A stretch of 64,000 nucleotides of DNA from Photorhabdus heterorhabditis (GCF_018448905.1 NZ_RCWA01000005.1:123540-187539), one strand, 5' to 3'. Shown: positions 40,164-49,516, counted from the first letter of the stretch. Made by a program: numbers and translations. Notes: a model not told the origin generated them from the letters alone.

Positions 40164-41402
40164 ATGGGCCTGAAAAACTTTTTTGAAAAAATTGAGCACC
40201 ATTTTGAGCCCGGAGGCAAGTTAGCAAAATATTATCCGTTGTATGAAGCGGTAACCACGATTTTTTATACACCAGGTACAGTAACTTCTGGCCGTGCTCA
40301 TGTCCGTGACGCTATCGATCTAAAGCGTATGATGATCACGGTATGGTTGGCGGTATTCCCGGCAATGTTCTGGGGGATGTATAACGTTGGTCAGCAGGCG
40401 ATTCCGGCACTGTATCATTTATACAATGGTGCCGAACTGCAACAAATTTTGGCATCTGACTGGCACTATCGTGTTGCGCAATTTTTGGGCGCATCACTGA
40501 CGCTGGATGCGGGTTACGGCAGTAAAATGTTGCTTGGTGCCACTTACTTTCTGCCCATTTATATCGTCGTATTTGTGGTTGGTGGTTTTTGGGAAGTACT
40601 GTTTGCCATTATCCGTAAACATGAAATTAACGAAGGATTTTTCGTTACTTCTATTCTGTTTGCACTGATTGTTCCACCAACGATTCCTCTGTGGCAGGCG
40701 GCGCTGGGTATTACATTCGGCGTTGTCATTGCGAAAGAGGTCTTCGGTGGTACAGGCCGTAATTTCTTAAACCCGGCACTGGCTGGCCGAGCTTTTCTGT
40801 TCTTTGCTTATCCTGCACAGATTTCGGGAGACTTGGTATGGACTGCGGCTGATGGTTTCTCTGGTGCGACCCCGTTATCTCAATGGGCGGCTGGTGGTAG
40901 TCAGGGATTAGTGAATACGGTTACCGGCCAACCTGTTACCTGGATGGATGCTTTCATTGGCAATATTCCTGGTTCTATCGGTGAAGTGTCTACTCTGATG
41001 ATTTTCATCGGTGGCGCACTTATTCTGTTTACCCGCATTGCTTCATGGCGCATTGTCGCCGGGGTTATGCTGGGTATGGTTGCAACTTCTTACTTGTTGA
41101 ATGCTATCGGCTCAGATACTAATCCTCTGTTTGCAATGCAGTGGTATTGGCATATGGTTCTGGGTGGTTTCGCGTTTGGTATGATTTTTATGGCGACAGA
41201 TCCGGTATCCGCTTCATTTACTGATAAAGGTAAATGGTGGTACGGCATTCTGATTGGTGTGATGTGTGTTCTTATCAGGGTTGTTAATCCAGCATACCCA
41301 GAAGGTATGATGCTGGCGATTCTGTTCGCAAACCTGTTTGCGCCATTGTTTGATTATCTGGTAGTGCAAGCCAATATTAAGCGGAGAAAAGCCCGTGGCT
41401 AA
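40164..41402 (+). CDS. nqrB: Na+-NQR subunit B
   Basis: NqrB is a polytopic membrane subunit carrying riboflavin and a covalent FMN. The covalent site is the threonine in [13 protein letters not shown], which matches the S-G-A-T flavinylation motif used by ApbE. The 412-residue protein has about ten helices and [19 protein letters not shown]. Its end overlaps nqrC by 8 bp. Confidence 0.97.
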   Translation: MGLKNFFEKIEHHFEPGGKLAKYYPLYEAVTTIFYTPGTVTSGRAHVRDAIDLKRMMITVWLAVFPAMFWGMYNVGQQAIPALYHLYNGAELQQILASDWHYRVAQFLGASLTLDAGYGSKMLLGATYFLPIYIVVFVVGGFWEVLFAIIRKHEINEGFFVTSILFALIVPPTIPLWQAALGITFGVVIAKEVFGGTGRNFLNPALAGRAFLFFAYPAQISGDLVWTAADGFSGATPLSQWAAGGSQGLVNTVTGQPVTWMDAFIGNIPGSIGEVSTLMIFIGGALILFTRIASWRIVAGVMLGMVATSYLLNAIGSDTNPLFAMQWYWHMVLGGFAFGMIFMATDPVSASFTDKGKWWYGILIGVMCVLIRVVNPAYPEGMMLAILFANLFAPLFDYLVVQANIKRRKARG

Positions 41403-42192
41403 TGATAAACCCAAAAATAATGACAGCATCGGCAGAACGTTTATCGTTGTTTTTGTGCTATGTCTCGTTTGCTCAATTGTTGTAGCAGGTTCTGCGGTAG
41501 GGTTGAAATCTCAGCAACAGGAACAAAAACTGCTGGATAAACAACGTAATATTCTTGATGTTGCTGGCTTATTGAAACCTCAAATGAGCGCTGATGAAGT
41601 TAAAGAAACGTTCAGAAGCCGTATTAAAACTGAGTTACTGAATCTGGAGACTGCAACGCTTGAAAGCAGTCAGGGCAAGTTTAACTTGAACGATGCACTG
41701 CGCGGTGATGATACCAGTATCGCATTACCACCTGAGAAAGATCTGGCGAAAATCCGCCGTCGCGCCAATATGGCCGAGGTCTATCTGGTGAAAAATGAGC
41801 AGGGTAAAACCAGTGAAATCGTTTTGCCTGTTTATGGTTCTGGTTTGTGGTCTGTCATGTATGCCTTTATCTCCGTTGATGTGGATGGCAGAACGGCTCG
41901 TGGTATCACTTATTATTCGCACGGTGAAACACCGGGGCTGGGTGGTGAAGTTGATAATCCACAATGGCGTAAGCAGTGGGTAGGCAAAAAACTGTATAAC
42001 GATGAAGGTAATCCGGCAATCAAAATTGTCCGTGGCGGTGCGGCTACTGATGACCCGTATGGTGTTGATGGCTTGTCTGGTGCGACTCTCACCTCTGCCG
42101 GTGTCCAGAATATGTTTAATTTCTGGTTAGGGGATAACGGTTTTGGTCCGTTCCTGAAAAAAGTGCGCGAAGGAGCGTTGAAAGATGGCTGA
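41395..42192 (+). CDS. nqrC: Na+-NQR subunit C
   Basis: NqrC has one N-terminal membrane helix ([20 protein letters not shown]) and a periplasmic FMN domain. The FMN is attached to the threonine in [15 protein letters not shown] (about residue 224). At 265 residues it has the usual length. It starts inside nqrB and overlaps nqrD by 8 bp. Confidence 0.97.
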   Translation: MANDKPKNNDSIGRTFIVVFVLCLVCSIVVAGSAVGLKSQQQEQKLLDKQRNILDVAGLLKPQMSADEVKETFRSRIKTELLNLETATLESSQGKFNLNDALRGDDTSIALPPEKDLAKIRRRANMAEVYLVKNEQGKTSEIVLPVYGSGLWSVMYAFISVDVDGRTARGITYYSHGETPGLGGEVDNPQWRKQWVGKKLYNDEGNPAIKIVRGGAATDDPYGVDGLSGATLTSAGVQNMFNFWLGDNGFGPFLKKVREGALKDG

Positions 42193-42814
42193 TAGTAAAG
42201 AAATAAAGCGAGTCCTTCTTGGGCCACTATTGGATAACAACCCGATTGCATTGCAGGTTCTGGGGATCTGCTCAGCGCTGGCTGTAACAACCAAACTGGA
42301 AACTGCATTGGTGATGACCATGGCGGTAACATTGGTTACTGCGTTTTCCAGCTTTTTTATCTCGTTGATCCGTCATTACATTCCTAGCAGTGTGCGAATT
42401 ATTGTACAGATGGCAATTATTGCATCACTGGTTATCGTCGTAGATCAGATCTTGCAGGCATATGCTTATGAAATTTCCAAGCAGTTGTCTGTATTTGTTG
42501 GCCTTATCATTACCAACTGTATCGTGATGGGACGTGCAGAAGCCTATGCAATGAAGTCCCCTCCCATTGAGAGCTTCATGGATGGTATCGGTAATGGTTT
42601 AGGTTACGGGGTTATTCTGGTACTGGTTGGCTTCCTGCGTGAGTTGTTCGGCTCCGGTAAACTGTTTGGTATTACTGTTATGGAATCCGTACAGAATGGT
42701 GGCTGGTATCAGCCGAACGGATTGTTCCTGTTAGCACCTAGCGCGTTTTTCATTATTGGTATGCTGATTTGGGGTCTGAGGACTTTGAAACCGGCGCAGG
42801 TTGAGAAAGGATAA
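42185..42814 (+). CDS. nqrD: Na+-NQR subunit D
   Basis: The 209-residue NqrDE/RnfAE membrane protein has six helices. The conserved cysteine lies in [14 protein letters not shown], and this cysteine pairs with NqrE's equivalent to hold an intramembrane Fe-S cluster. It is 8 bp upstream of nqrE. Confidence 0.97.
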   Translation: MADSKEIKRVLLGPLLDNNPIALQVLGICSALAVTTKLETALVMTMAVTLVTAFSSFFISLIRHYIPSSVRIIVQMAIIASLVIVVDQILQAYAYEISKQLSVFVGLIITNCIVMGRAEAYAMKSPPIESFMDGIGNGLGYGVILVLVGFLRELFGSGKLFGITVMESVQNGGWYQPNGLFLLAPSAFFIIGMLIWGLRTLKPAQVEKG

Positions 42815-42822
42815 CTGACAAC

Positions 42823-43419
42823 ATGGAACATTATATTAGCCTGTTTGTCCGCGCTGTCTTTATTGAGAATATGGCGTTGGCTTTCTTCCTCGGAATGTGT
42901 ACTTTCCTGGCGGTATCGAAAAATGTAGCGACAGCGTTCGGTCTGGGTATTGCTGTAACGGTGGTGTTGGGGATCTCCGTTCCTGCCAATAATTTGGTGT
43001 ATAACCTGGTTTTGCGTGATGGTGTATTGGTTGAAGGGGTTGACCTTAGCTTCCTGAACTTTATCACCTTTATCGGTGTAATCGCGGCGTTGGTGCAGAT
43101 TCTGGAAATGATCCTTGATCGCTATTTCCCTTCACTCTATAACGCTCTTGGCATTTTCTTGCCACTGATTACCGTTAACTGTGCAATTTTCGGTGGTGTT
43201 TCTTTCATGGCGCAACGTGACTATAACTTTTCTGAATCCATCGTGTATGGCTTTGGTTCAGGTATAGGTTGGATGTTGGCAATTGTTCTGCTGGCTTCTA
43301 TCCGTGAAAAGATGAAATACGCTGATGTTCCGGCTGGTTTAAAAGGGTTGGGGATCACCTTTATCACCACCGGTTTAATGGCATTGGGCTTTATGTCCTT
43401 CTCCGGTGTGCAGCTATAA
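42823..43419 (+). CDS. nqrE: Na+-NQR subunit E
   Basis: The 198-residue membrane protein pairs with NqrD in inverted topology. Cysteines in [13 protein letters not shown] and [12 protein letters not shown] are the expected iron ligands. It starts [19 protein letters not shown], as in Vibrio and other gamma-proteobacteria. Confidence 0.97.
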   Translation: MEHYISLFVRAVFIENMALAFFLGMCTFLAVSKNVATAFGLGIAVTVVLGISVPANNLVYNLVLRDGVLVEGVDLSFLNFITFIGVIAALVQILEMILDRYFPSLYNALGIFLPLITVNCAIFGGVSFMAQRDYNFSESIVYGFGSGIGWMLAIVLLASIREKMKYADVPAGLKGLGITFITTGLMALGFMSFSGVQL

Positions 43420-43434
43420 GGGCGAGAAGAGTTC

Positions 43435-44661
43435 ATGGATATAATAATTTTAGGCGTAGTGATGTTTACCCTGATTGTGTTGGTACTAACAGCGCTGATT
43501 TTGTTCGCAAAATCAAAGTTAGTTAACACTGGGGATATCAAAGTTGAAGTTAATGGTGATCCGGAAAAGAGCTTTACTGCTCCTGCCGGTGATAAATTAC
43601 TGAATATGTTATCAAGCCAGGGTATTTTTGTATCCTCTGCTTGTGGTGGTGGTGGATCTTGTGGTCAGTGCCGCGTAAAAATTAAAGATGGCGGTGGCGA
43701 TATTCTGCCGACAGAGCTTTCTCATATTAATAAGCGTGAAGCGAAAGAGGGTTGCCGTCTGGCTTGTCAGGTCAATGTAAAACAGAACCTGAAAATCAGC
43801 CTGCCAGAAGAGATATTTGGTGTTAAGAAATGGGAATGTGAAGTTATCTCCAATGATAACAAAGCAACTTTCATTAAAGAGCTGAAATTGAAGATCCCTG
43901 ATGGGCAAGTCGTACCTTTCCGTGCGGGTGGTTATATTCAGATTGAGGCTCAGCCACATATTGCGCGTTACGCGGATTACGATGTGCCAAAAGAATACCG
44001 TGAAGACTGGGATAAATTTAATTTGTTCCGTTTCGTTTCTGAGGTGAAAGAGCCAACCGTTCGGGCTTATTCGATGGCAAACTACCCGGAAGAACGCGGT
44101 ATTATCATGCTTAATGTTCGTATTGCGACGCCGCCGCCAAGGGATTCGGAAGCGCCTCCGGGAATTATGTCTTCTTATATTTGGTCACTCAAACCCGGTG
44201 ATAAAGTGACTATTTCTGGTCCGTTCGGTGAATTTTTCGCAAAAGATACTGATGCGGAAATGATCTTCATCGGTGGTGGAGCAGGTATGGCGCCAATGCG
44301 TTCTCATATCTTTGATCAGCTTAATCGATTGAATTCCAAACGTAAGATTAGTTTCTGGTATGGTGCTCGTTCTAAACGTGAAATGTTCTATACAGAGGAT
44401 TTCGATCAACTAGCGGCTGAAAATAAAAATTTTACCTGGAATGTTGCCTTATCTGATGCATTGCCTGAAGACAATTGGGATGGTTACACCGGCTTTATCC
44501 ATAATGTTCTGTATGAGAATTATTTGAAGGATCATCCAGCTCCTGAAGATTGTGAGTTCTACATGTGTGGGCCTCCGGTCATGAATGCCGCAGTGATTAA
44601 GATGTTAAAAGATCTCGGTGTTGAGGATGAGAATATTATGTTAGATGACTTCGGTGGCTGA
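43435..44661 (+). CDS. nqrF: Na+-NQR subunit F, NADH dehydrogenase
   Basis: NqrF oxidises NADH and feeds electrons to the complex. The 408-residue product has an N-terminal membrane helix, a 2Fe-2S domain with the cysteine array [11 protein letters not shown] plus a later CRLAC, an FAD domain with [11 protein letters not shown], and an NADH domain with [12 protein letters not shown] and the FYMCGPP end motif. A hairpin separates it from apbE. Confidence 0.97.
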   Translation: MDIIILGVVMFTLIVLVLTALILFAKSKLVNTGDIKVEVNGDPEKSFTAPAGDKLLNMLSSQGIFVSSACGGGGSCGQCRVKIKDGGGDILPTELSHINKREAKEGCRLACQVNVKQNLKISLPEEIFGVKKWECEVISNDNKATFIKELKLKIPDGQVVPFRAGGYIQIEAQPHIARYADYDVPKEYREDWDKFNLFRFVSEVKEPTVRAYSMANYPEERGIIMLNVRIATPPPRDSEAPPGIMSSYIWSLKPGDKVTISGPFGEFFAKDTDAEMIFIGGGAGMAPMRSHIFDQLNRLNSKRKISFWYGARSKREMFYTEDFDQLAAENKNFTWNVALSDALPEDNWDGYTGFIHNVLYENYLKDHPAPEDCEFYMCGPPVMNAAVIKMLKDLGVEDENIMLDDFGG

Positions 44662-44692
44662 TAAGTCATAAATAATTTGATTTTAATGACTG

Positions 44693-44714
44693 GCGCCCAC
44701 AATTTTGTGGGCGC
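44693..44714 (+). terminator. Hairpin between nqrF and apbE
   Basis: GCGCCCACAA and TTGTGGGCGC are a perfect 10-bp stem with a two-base loop, centred 42 bp after the nqrF stop. There is no T run after it, so partial termination or mRNA processing between the NQR subunits and the flavin transferase is more likely than full termination. Confidence 0.6.
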
Positions 44715-44741
44715 TAACGATTCAGAAGAGTAATTAATATT

Positions 44742-45770
44742 GTGCGTAAAAAGATAAATAGCTGGATAGCGTTAACGTTTGCAGTGTTGCTGTTGGCATC
44801 ATGTGGTGGTTTGGAACAGAAAAATATTAATGGGCAAACGATGGGGACTTACTACTCCATCAAATTTGTTACAAATTCATCGGCCCCTTCACCAGAAACG
44901 CTGCAAAAAGAGATTGATCGTTTGCTGGAAGAAGTTAACGACCAGATGTCGACTTATCGCCCTGATTCTGAATTGAGTCGTTTTAATCAAAGTCGTGAAA
45001 TTAATAAACCATTCCCTGTATCGCCAGCGACGGCCAAAGTCGTTAAGGAAGCGATTCATATTAGTAAATTGACGGATGGTGCATTAGATGTGACGGTTGG
45101 CCCATTGGTTAATTTATGGGGTTTTGGTCCTGAAGGTCGTGTGACGAAAGCACCTTCTGAGAATGAATTAGAAAAACGCCGTGAATGGACAGGGATTGAG
45201 AAACTGGCGGTAGAAGGCAATAACCTGATTAAAACCGTTCCAGAGCTGTATGTCGATTTGTCATCTATTGCTAAAGGTTATGGTGTAGATGTTGTTGCTG
45301 AATATCTGGAATCCCAAGATATCAAAGATTATATGGTTGATATTGGTGGTGAAGTCCGTACATCAGGCCATAATGGTAAAGATCTGGCGTGGCGGATTGC
45401 GATTGAAAAGCCATCTGACACCGGAATGGCACAAAGTGCTCAGGAAGTAATAACGCCTGGGGATATGTCGATAGCGACTTCTGGTGATTACCGTAATTAC
45501 TTTGAGCAAGATGGTGTGCGTTATTCACATACGATTGACCCAAAAACAGGGAACCCTATTTCTCATAATTTAGTCTCTATTACGGTGATTGCTCCAGTTT
45601 GCATGAGCGCTGATGGGCTTTCTACCGGACTGAATGTTTTAGGGCCGGAAAAAGGGATGGAAGTAGCAGAAAAACTTAATATCCCAGTTTTTATGATTAT
45701 AAAAACGAAGAAAGGTTTTGAAGAGCGTTACAGTAAAGCCTTTGAGCCATACCTACAGAAAAATCAATGA
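44742..45770 (+). CDS. apbE: FAD:protein FMN transferase ApbE
   Basis: ApbE attaches FMN to the threonines of NqrB and NqrC. The 342-residue product starts at a GTG and has a lipoprotein signal (lipobox LLASC, cysteine at 21). It has GQTMGTYYSI, the DLSSIAKGYGVD nucleotide loop, the DIGGEVRTSG motif and the Mg-binding aspartates near the SADGLSTGL end. It is exported, matching the periplasmic target sites. Its last codons do not overlap nqrM when the GTG start of nqrM is used. Confidence 0.95.
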   Translation: MRKKINSWIALTFAVLLLASCGGLEQKNINGQTMGTYYSIKFVTNSSAPSPETLQKEIDRLLEEVNDQMSTYRPDSELSRFNQSREINKPFPVSPATAKVVKEAIHISKLTDGALDVTVGPLVNLWGFGPEGRVTKAPSENELEKRREWTGIEKLAVEGNNLIKTVPELYVDLSSIAKGYGVDVVAEYLESQDIKDYMVDIGGEVRTSGHNGKDLAWRIAIEKPSDTGMAQSAQEVITPGDMSIATSGDYRNYFEQDGVRYSHTIDPKTGNPISHNLVSITVIAPVCMSADGLSTGLNVLGPEKGMEVAEKLNIPVFMIIKTKKGFEERYSKAFEPYLQKNQ

Positions 45771-45783
45771 GAAGGGGAAAGAA

Positions 45784-46011
45784 GTGCTGAAAGTATTTAT
45801 TGCAGCCTTCGTCTTTTTCCTGCTGGCTTTTGCGGGAATGTCGTTGGGCTATATGATTAAACGTAAAAGCATACAAGGGAGTTGTGGTGGTTTAGGCAGC
45901 ATTGGCGTAGAGAAAGTCTGTGATTGTCCAGAACCTTGTGATGCTCGTAAAAAGCGAATGGCGCGTGAAGCGGCTCGGCAGATTCAATTAGAGAAACGTC
46001 GGATTATCTGA
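45784..46011 (+). CDS. nqrM: Na+-NQR maturation protein NqrM
   Basis: NqrM (DUF539) is a small membrane protein required to insert iron into the NqrD/NqrE site. The GTG at 45784 after an AAGGGGAAAG site gives 75 residues; a longer frame overlapping apbE has no ribosome site. One N-terminal helix is followed by a cysteine-rich segment (SCGGLGSIGVEKVCDCPEPC) with four cysteines that could carry iron, then a basic tail. Confidence 0.93.
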   Translation: MLKVFIAAFVFFLLAFAGMSLGYMIKRKSIQGSCGGLGSIGVEKVCDCPEPCDARKKRMAREAARQIQLEKRRII

Positions 46012-46296
46012 GTTTAACGAATTTGCGGAATTCTCTTTCCTGAATACTAATTGAGAGCAAAGCGAACTTTTAGTATTTGGGGGAGATAGGGATAAAAAGT
46101 GGATTGAATGGAGATTTAAGTGTTAACAGGGCGCGAAAATGATTCGAAAAGTAGCGATATGTTACTATGCAGAGTTATTAAAACGTATACGAAACCACGT
46201 TTAGCTGAGCTGACAACTATCAAGAATGGATGTCAGATTAAATGTGACCGATTAAAACAGTGTAAAGTGAGTTTAATCGGGTATTTACAAGATCTT
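46012..46296. other. Intergenic region after nqrM
   Basis: About 285 bp without a supportable gene. A 63-codon plus-strand frame (46120-46311) runs antisense into the truncated immunity stub and is rejected. The next core gene usually expected after nqrM in these bacteria (dinB) is not in the window, so the DNA from here to about 60 kb may be one large insertion. Confidence 0.4.
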
Positions 46297-46346
46297 TTTT
46301 ATTTACCATAATTACCCCAGTTATTAATAAATTAAACACAATAATA
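46297..46346 (-). pseudogene. Stub of a sixth immunity-gene copy with toxin tail
   Basis: On the minus strand the spacer encodes FINNWGNYGK-stop overlapping an ATG at 46309 that reads MVNKK, exactly the junction found before every intact copy. After five codons the homology ends. A sixth array unit was therefore lost by deletion, leaving its first few bases. Confidence 0.65.
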
Positions 46347-46784
46347 TTAATCACATAGCTTAATGTTTTTTACATAGGTATTAGGCGACGCCCAGGATAT
46401 TCTTTTACATACCAAATAATTCTCACTTTTTAATTTATAATCCACATAAAAAGATAGAGGAAAACTTAAAATAAATGAAGAAAAAGCTATTACGGCTGAA
46501 TATTTAACATAGGTATCATGATGCTTAGGATAACTACCAGTTATATAAACAATAATAACTAAAACCATATGATATGAAATCAAAGGAAAAGAGAAAAATA
46601 TTATAAAAACATGACCTGAGAATGTTATTTTATCTTCCATTTTAACTAAAGAAATTAAATTTTACCCAGTTAAAAAGAAACCTGATAGCGCTAAAATAAA
46701 AATAAAAATAAAAATAAAAATAAAAATAAAAATAAAAATAGCAATGGCACAGATTATTGGTAAGATATTTTTCTTATTTTCCAT
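46347..46784 (-). pseudogene. Immunity-like membrane protein, copy 5, nonsense mutation
   Basis: The full frame from ATG 46784 would encode 145 residues like its neighbours, but codon 41 is TAA (46662-46664) where the other copies have GAA or GGG in a T/S-G-x-N-L block. The first helix is lengthened by eight tandem AAAATA units (46693-46740) against two in the siblings, adding twelve residues of alternating Ile-Phe. The distal 97 residues remain intact and keep the invariant C-terminus. Confidence 0.85.
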
Positions 46785-46821
46785 AGTTCACCCAGTTATT
46801 AATAAATTAAACGCAATAATA

Positions 46822-47223
46822 TTAATCACATAGCTTAATGTTTTTTACATAGGTATTAGGTGACGCCCAGGATATTCTTTTACATACCAAATAATTCTCA
46901 CTTTTTAATTTATAATCCACATAAAAAGATAGGGGTAAACTTAAAATAAATGAAACAATAGCTATCACCAAAAAATAGTTAATTAAACTATCGTAATGTT
47001 TCGGATAGCGATTTGTTATATTAAGGAAAATAACAGAAACTATAAGGTATGAAAGAAAAGGAAAAGAAAAAAATATTATAAAAACAGGACCTGAGAATGT
47101 TATTTTATCTTCCATTTTAACTAAGGAAATTAAATTTCCCCCAGTCAAAAAGAAACCTGATAGCGCTAAAATAAAAATAGTAAAAGCGCTGATGATATGC
47201 ATAATCTTTTTTTTATTTATCAT
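46822..47223 (-). CDS. Immunity-like four-helix membrane protein, copy 4
   Basis: The 133-residue product begins MINKKKIMHIISAFTIFIL and has four predicted membrane helices. The C-terminal 37 residues (from FYVDYKLKSENYL to IKLCD, with VCKRISWASPNTYV) are the same as in copies 1, 2 and 5. The start is 47223, where GGAGGGG gives this copy its own strong ribosome site; a longer frame to 47268 reads through the toxin-tail remnant. It resembles DUF1240-type proteins from memory. Immunity to the upstream toxin is inferred from position and topology. Confidence 0.75.
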   Translation of the reverse strand: MINKKKIMHIISAFTIFILALSGFFLTGGNLISLVKMEDKITFSGPVFIIFFSFPFLSYLIVSVIFLNITNRYPKHYDSLINYFLVIAIVSFILSLPLSFYVDYKLKSENYLVCKRISWASPNTYVKNIKLCD

Positions 47224-47260
47224 AACCCCTCCAGTTATGCAGAAATTAAACACAATAATA

Positions 47261-47662
47261 TTAATCACATAGTTTAATGTCTTTTACATAGGTATTAGGT
47301 GACGCCCAGGATATTCTTTTACATACCAAATAATTCTCACTTTTTAATTTATAATCCACATAAAAAGATAGGGGGAAACTCGAAAAAAATGAGATGATAG
47401 TTATCATCCCAAAACATTTAATAAAATTATCGTGATGTTTTGGCCAGCGATTTTTTATATTAAGGAAAATAACAGAAACTATAAAGTATGAAAGGAAAGG
47501 AAAAGCAAAAAATAGCATAAAAACAGGACCTGAGAATATTATTTTATCTTCCATTTTAACTAAGGAAATTAAATTTTCTCCGCTAGAAAAAAAAGTAAAT
47601 AACGTTAGAATAATAAAAGAAAAAGCGCCTATAATATGTAGGATCTTTTTTTTATTTACCAT
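47261..47662 (-). CDS. Immunity-like four-helix membrane protein, copy 3
   Basis: The 133-residue protein is identical to copy 2 over the first 41 residues and over the C-terminal third except for one N-to-D change (VKDIKLCD). It differs in the central loop and helices (about residues 42-92), where it reads FMLFFAFPFLSYF and NIKNRWPKHHD. That pattern suggests duplication followed by selection or recombination in the middle. Start codon and toxin-tail remnant FLHNWVNYGK overlap by 11 bases as at the toxin junction. Confidence 0.75.
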   Translation of the reverse strand: MVNKKKILHIIGAFSFIILTLFTFFSSGENLISLVKMEDKIIFSGPVFMLFFAFPFLSYFIVSVIFLNIKNRWPKHHDNFIKCFGMITIISFFSSFPLSFYVDYKLKSENYLVCKRISWASPNTYVKDIKLCD

Positions 47663-47699
47663 AATTCACCCAGTTATGAAGAAATTAAACACAATAATA

Positions 47700-48101
47700 T
47701 TAATCACATAGCTTAATGTTTTTTACATAGGTATTAGGTGACGCCCAGGATATTCTTTTACATACCAAATAATTCTCACTTTTTAATTTGTAATCCACAT
47801 AAAAAGATAGGGGGAAACTCGAAAAAAATGAGATGACAGTTATCATCCCAAAACATTTAATAAAATTATCGTGATATTTTGGGCAACGGCCAGTTATATT
47901 AAAGTAAATAACAAAAATCATGCTATATGAAAGCAGGGGAAAAGAAAAGAATATTATAAAAACAGGACCTGAGAATGTTATTTTATCTTCCATTTTAACT
48001 AAGGAAATTAAATTTTCTCCGCTAGAAAAAAAAGTAAATAACGTTAGAATAATAAAAGAAAAAGCGCCTATAATATGCAGGATCTTTTTTTTATTTACCA
48101 T
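47700..48101 (-). CDS. Immunity-like four-helix membrane protein, copy 2
   Basis: The 133-residue paralogue starts MVNKKKILHIIGAFSFIIL and ends with the invariant IKLCD block. The central segment reads FPLLSYSMIFVIYFNITGR. It lies 37 bp from both neighbours. The spacer before it encodes the toxin tail FLHNWVNYGK and stop in the frame that overlaps its ATG. No individual ribosome site is obvious apart from GGTG, so translation may depend on coupling. Confidence 0.75.
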   Translation of the reverse strand: MVNKKKILHIIGAFSFIILTLFTFFSSGENLISLVKMEDKITFSGPVFIIFFSFPLLSYSMIFVIYFNITGRCPKYHDNFIKCFGMITVISFFSSFPLSFYVDYKLKSENYLVCKRISWASPNTYVKNIKLCD

Positions 48102-48138
48102 AATTCACCCAGTTATGAAGAAATTAAACACAATAATA

Positions 48139-48540
48139 TTAATCACATAGCTTAATATTTTTTACATAGGTATTAGGTGACGCCCAGGATATTCTTTTAC
48201 ATACCAAATAATTCTCACTTTTTAATTTATAATCCACATAAAAAGATAGAGGAAAACTTAAAATAAATGAAGAAAAAGCTATTACGGCTGTGTATTTAAC
48301 ATAGGTATCATGATGCTTAGGGTAACGGCCAGTTATATTAACACGAATAGATAGAATCATAAGATACGAAATAAAAGGAAAAGAAAAAAATATTATAAAA
48401 ACAGGACCTGAGAATGTTATTTTCTCATCCATTTTAATTAAAGAAATCAAATTCTCTCCTGTCAAAAAGAAAGTACATGACGATAAAATAAAAATAGCAA
48501 GAGCACAGATTATTGGTATGATATTTTTCTTATTTTCCAT
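48139..48540 (-). CDS. Immunity-like four-helix membrane protein, copy 1 (toxin-proximal)
   Basis: The 133-residue product starts MENKKNIIPIICALAIFIL, has four membrane helices and the shared C-terminus. Its ATG lies inside the last codons of the toxin gene: the two overlap by 11 bp (48530-48540), a typical toxin-immunity coupling. It is therefore the best candidate for the cognate immunity protein. The other copies may protect against variant toxins of other strains. Confidence 0.8.
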   Translation of the reverse strand: MENKKNIIPIICALAIFILSSCTFFLTGENLISLIKMDEKITFSGPVFIIFFSFPFISYLMILSIRVNITGRYPKHHDTYVKYTAVIAFSSFILSFPLSFYVDYKLKSENYLVCKRISWASPNTYVKNIKLCD

Positions 48541-49447
48541 ATTTCACCCAGTTATGAAGAAATTGATTGAAATTAGCTTCTGGTGTTCTTGGTTTTCTCT
48601 CTATTTCTGTTTTGATTAAATTAATCACAGTTTCACTAATTTTAAATTTTTTATCTAAAAAATCAAGTGAATATACCGTCGCAACACCTATAGCAAGCAT
48701 TGCACCAGCCACAACAATTACACTACCACCTGTCACAAATGAAAATGAAAGAGCAACGCCTACAACCCAGGAAGCAAAAGCCCCTACTGCCGCCTTAGCC
48801 AGATCTACTGCAATATTGCCTAAGAAATCAGCCAGTGTGTATTCATCCTTAAAGATATATTCAACCGTTCGATAAGCTGCGGCAAATAATATACTGAATT
48901 TAACTCCTTTAACTATGCCACTGTTTATTCCTTGTTGCCCTATCCCCATAGATATTATCTTCATATTAGAAGCGCTGTATCTCGAAGCCGTGATGATTTT
49001 TCTAAGCCCCGCATGACCTGAAATTTTAATATATTTTTGCCCATGTTTACCAACATACTCTGTGGCTTTAATTCCTAATCTTTTAAATTCTCTTACTACA
49101 TTTGTAAAGTCAAAAGCGTCGCGTATATTACCTGCATAGAGTGATATGGGATCGGCAACCGAAAACACTTTCTTCATAAATGGGCTTTTGGGTTTTGGCG
49201 AATCAATATCCGCTAAAACATTTTTCGCTTCTTCTAAGGATAGCAGTGCAATATATGTTGTATTCTCGTTTAACTGTTTCTCAAGATCAATCGTATCAAA
49301 GAGCTGATATTGATCCCTAAATTGATTAATTCCAACATTACCTGTTAGAAAGTCCCCCATATAACCTTCCCAAGAGGGCCTGTATCTTTTATACCTGTTA
49401 TCTTTCAAGTTGCCTCTTTGTTGGCTGCACTCACTCACCCCGGTCAC
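48530..49447 (-). CDS. Probable membrane-active toxin (YafU-like C-terminus)
   Basis: The open frame is 305 residues, but its first 20 codons are ERIC sequence. A start at ATG 49360 (MGDFLTGNVGINQF, 276 residues), with GGAAGG just before it, is more natural. Residues 30-190 are soluble; a predicted helical hairpin follows (VDLAKAAVGAFASWVVGVAL and GGSVIVVAGAMLAIGVATVY), then a charged tail ending FLHNWVKYGK. The LADFLGNIAVDLAKA segment resembles E. coli YafU from memory. A soluble head with a C-terminal membrane hairpin and coupled polytopic proteins downstream fits a pore-forming effector of unknown delivery route. The ERIC copy may have replaced the original N-terminus. Confidence 0.6.
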   Translation of the reverse strand: MTGVSECSQQRGNLKDNRYKRYRPSWEGYMGDFLTGNVGINQFRDQYQLFDTIDLEKQLNENTTYIALLSLEEAKNVLADIDSPKPKSPFMKKVFSVADPISLYAGNIRDAFDFTNVVREFKRLGIKATEYVGKHGQKYIKISGHAGLRKIITASRYSASNMKIISMGIGQQGINSGIVKGVKFSILFAAAYRTVEYIFKDEYTLADFLGNIAVDLAKAAVGAFASWVVGVALSFSFVTGGSVIVVAGAMLAIGVATVYSLDFLDKKFKISETVINLIKTEIERKPRTPEANFNQFLHNWVKYGK

Positions 49448-49516
49448 AGAGTTATCTATGCTCCCGGGGATTCGCTCCCTTGCCGTCGCGATGCATCTTG
49501 AAATCTATTGGGTATA
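49390..49516 (-). repeat. ERIC element B
   Basis: A 127-bp ERIC palindrome, opposite to copies C-E, with the diagnostic CTCCCGGGGATTCGC and CTCACTCACCCCGGTCAC blocks. It abuts and runs into the 5' end of the toxin frame. Confidence 0.92.

Noticed and set aside
45718-45783. Longer nqrM frame overlapping apbE
   Set aside because: The GTG at 45784 has a good ribosome site and gives the usual 75-residue product.
46120-46311. 63-codon plus-strand frame after nqrM
   Set aside because: It runs antisense into the immunity-gene stub, has no ribosome site and no recognisable domain; probably chance.
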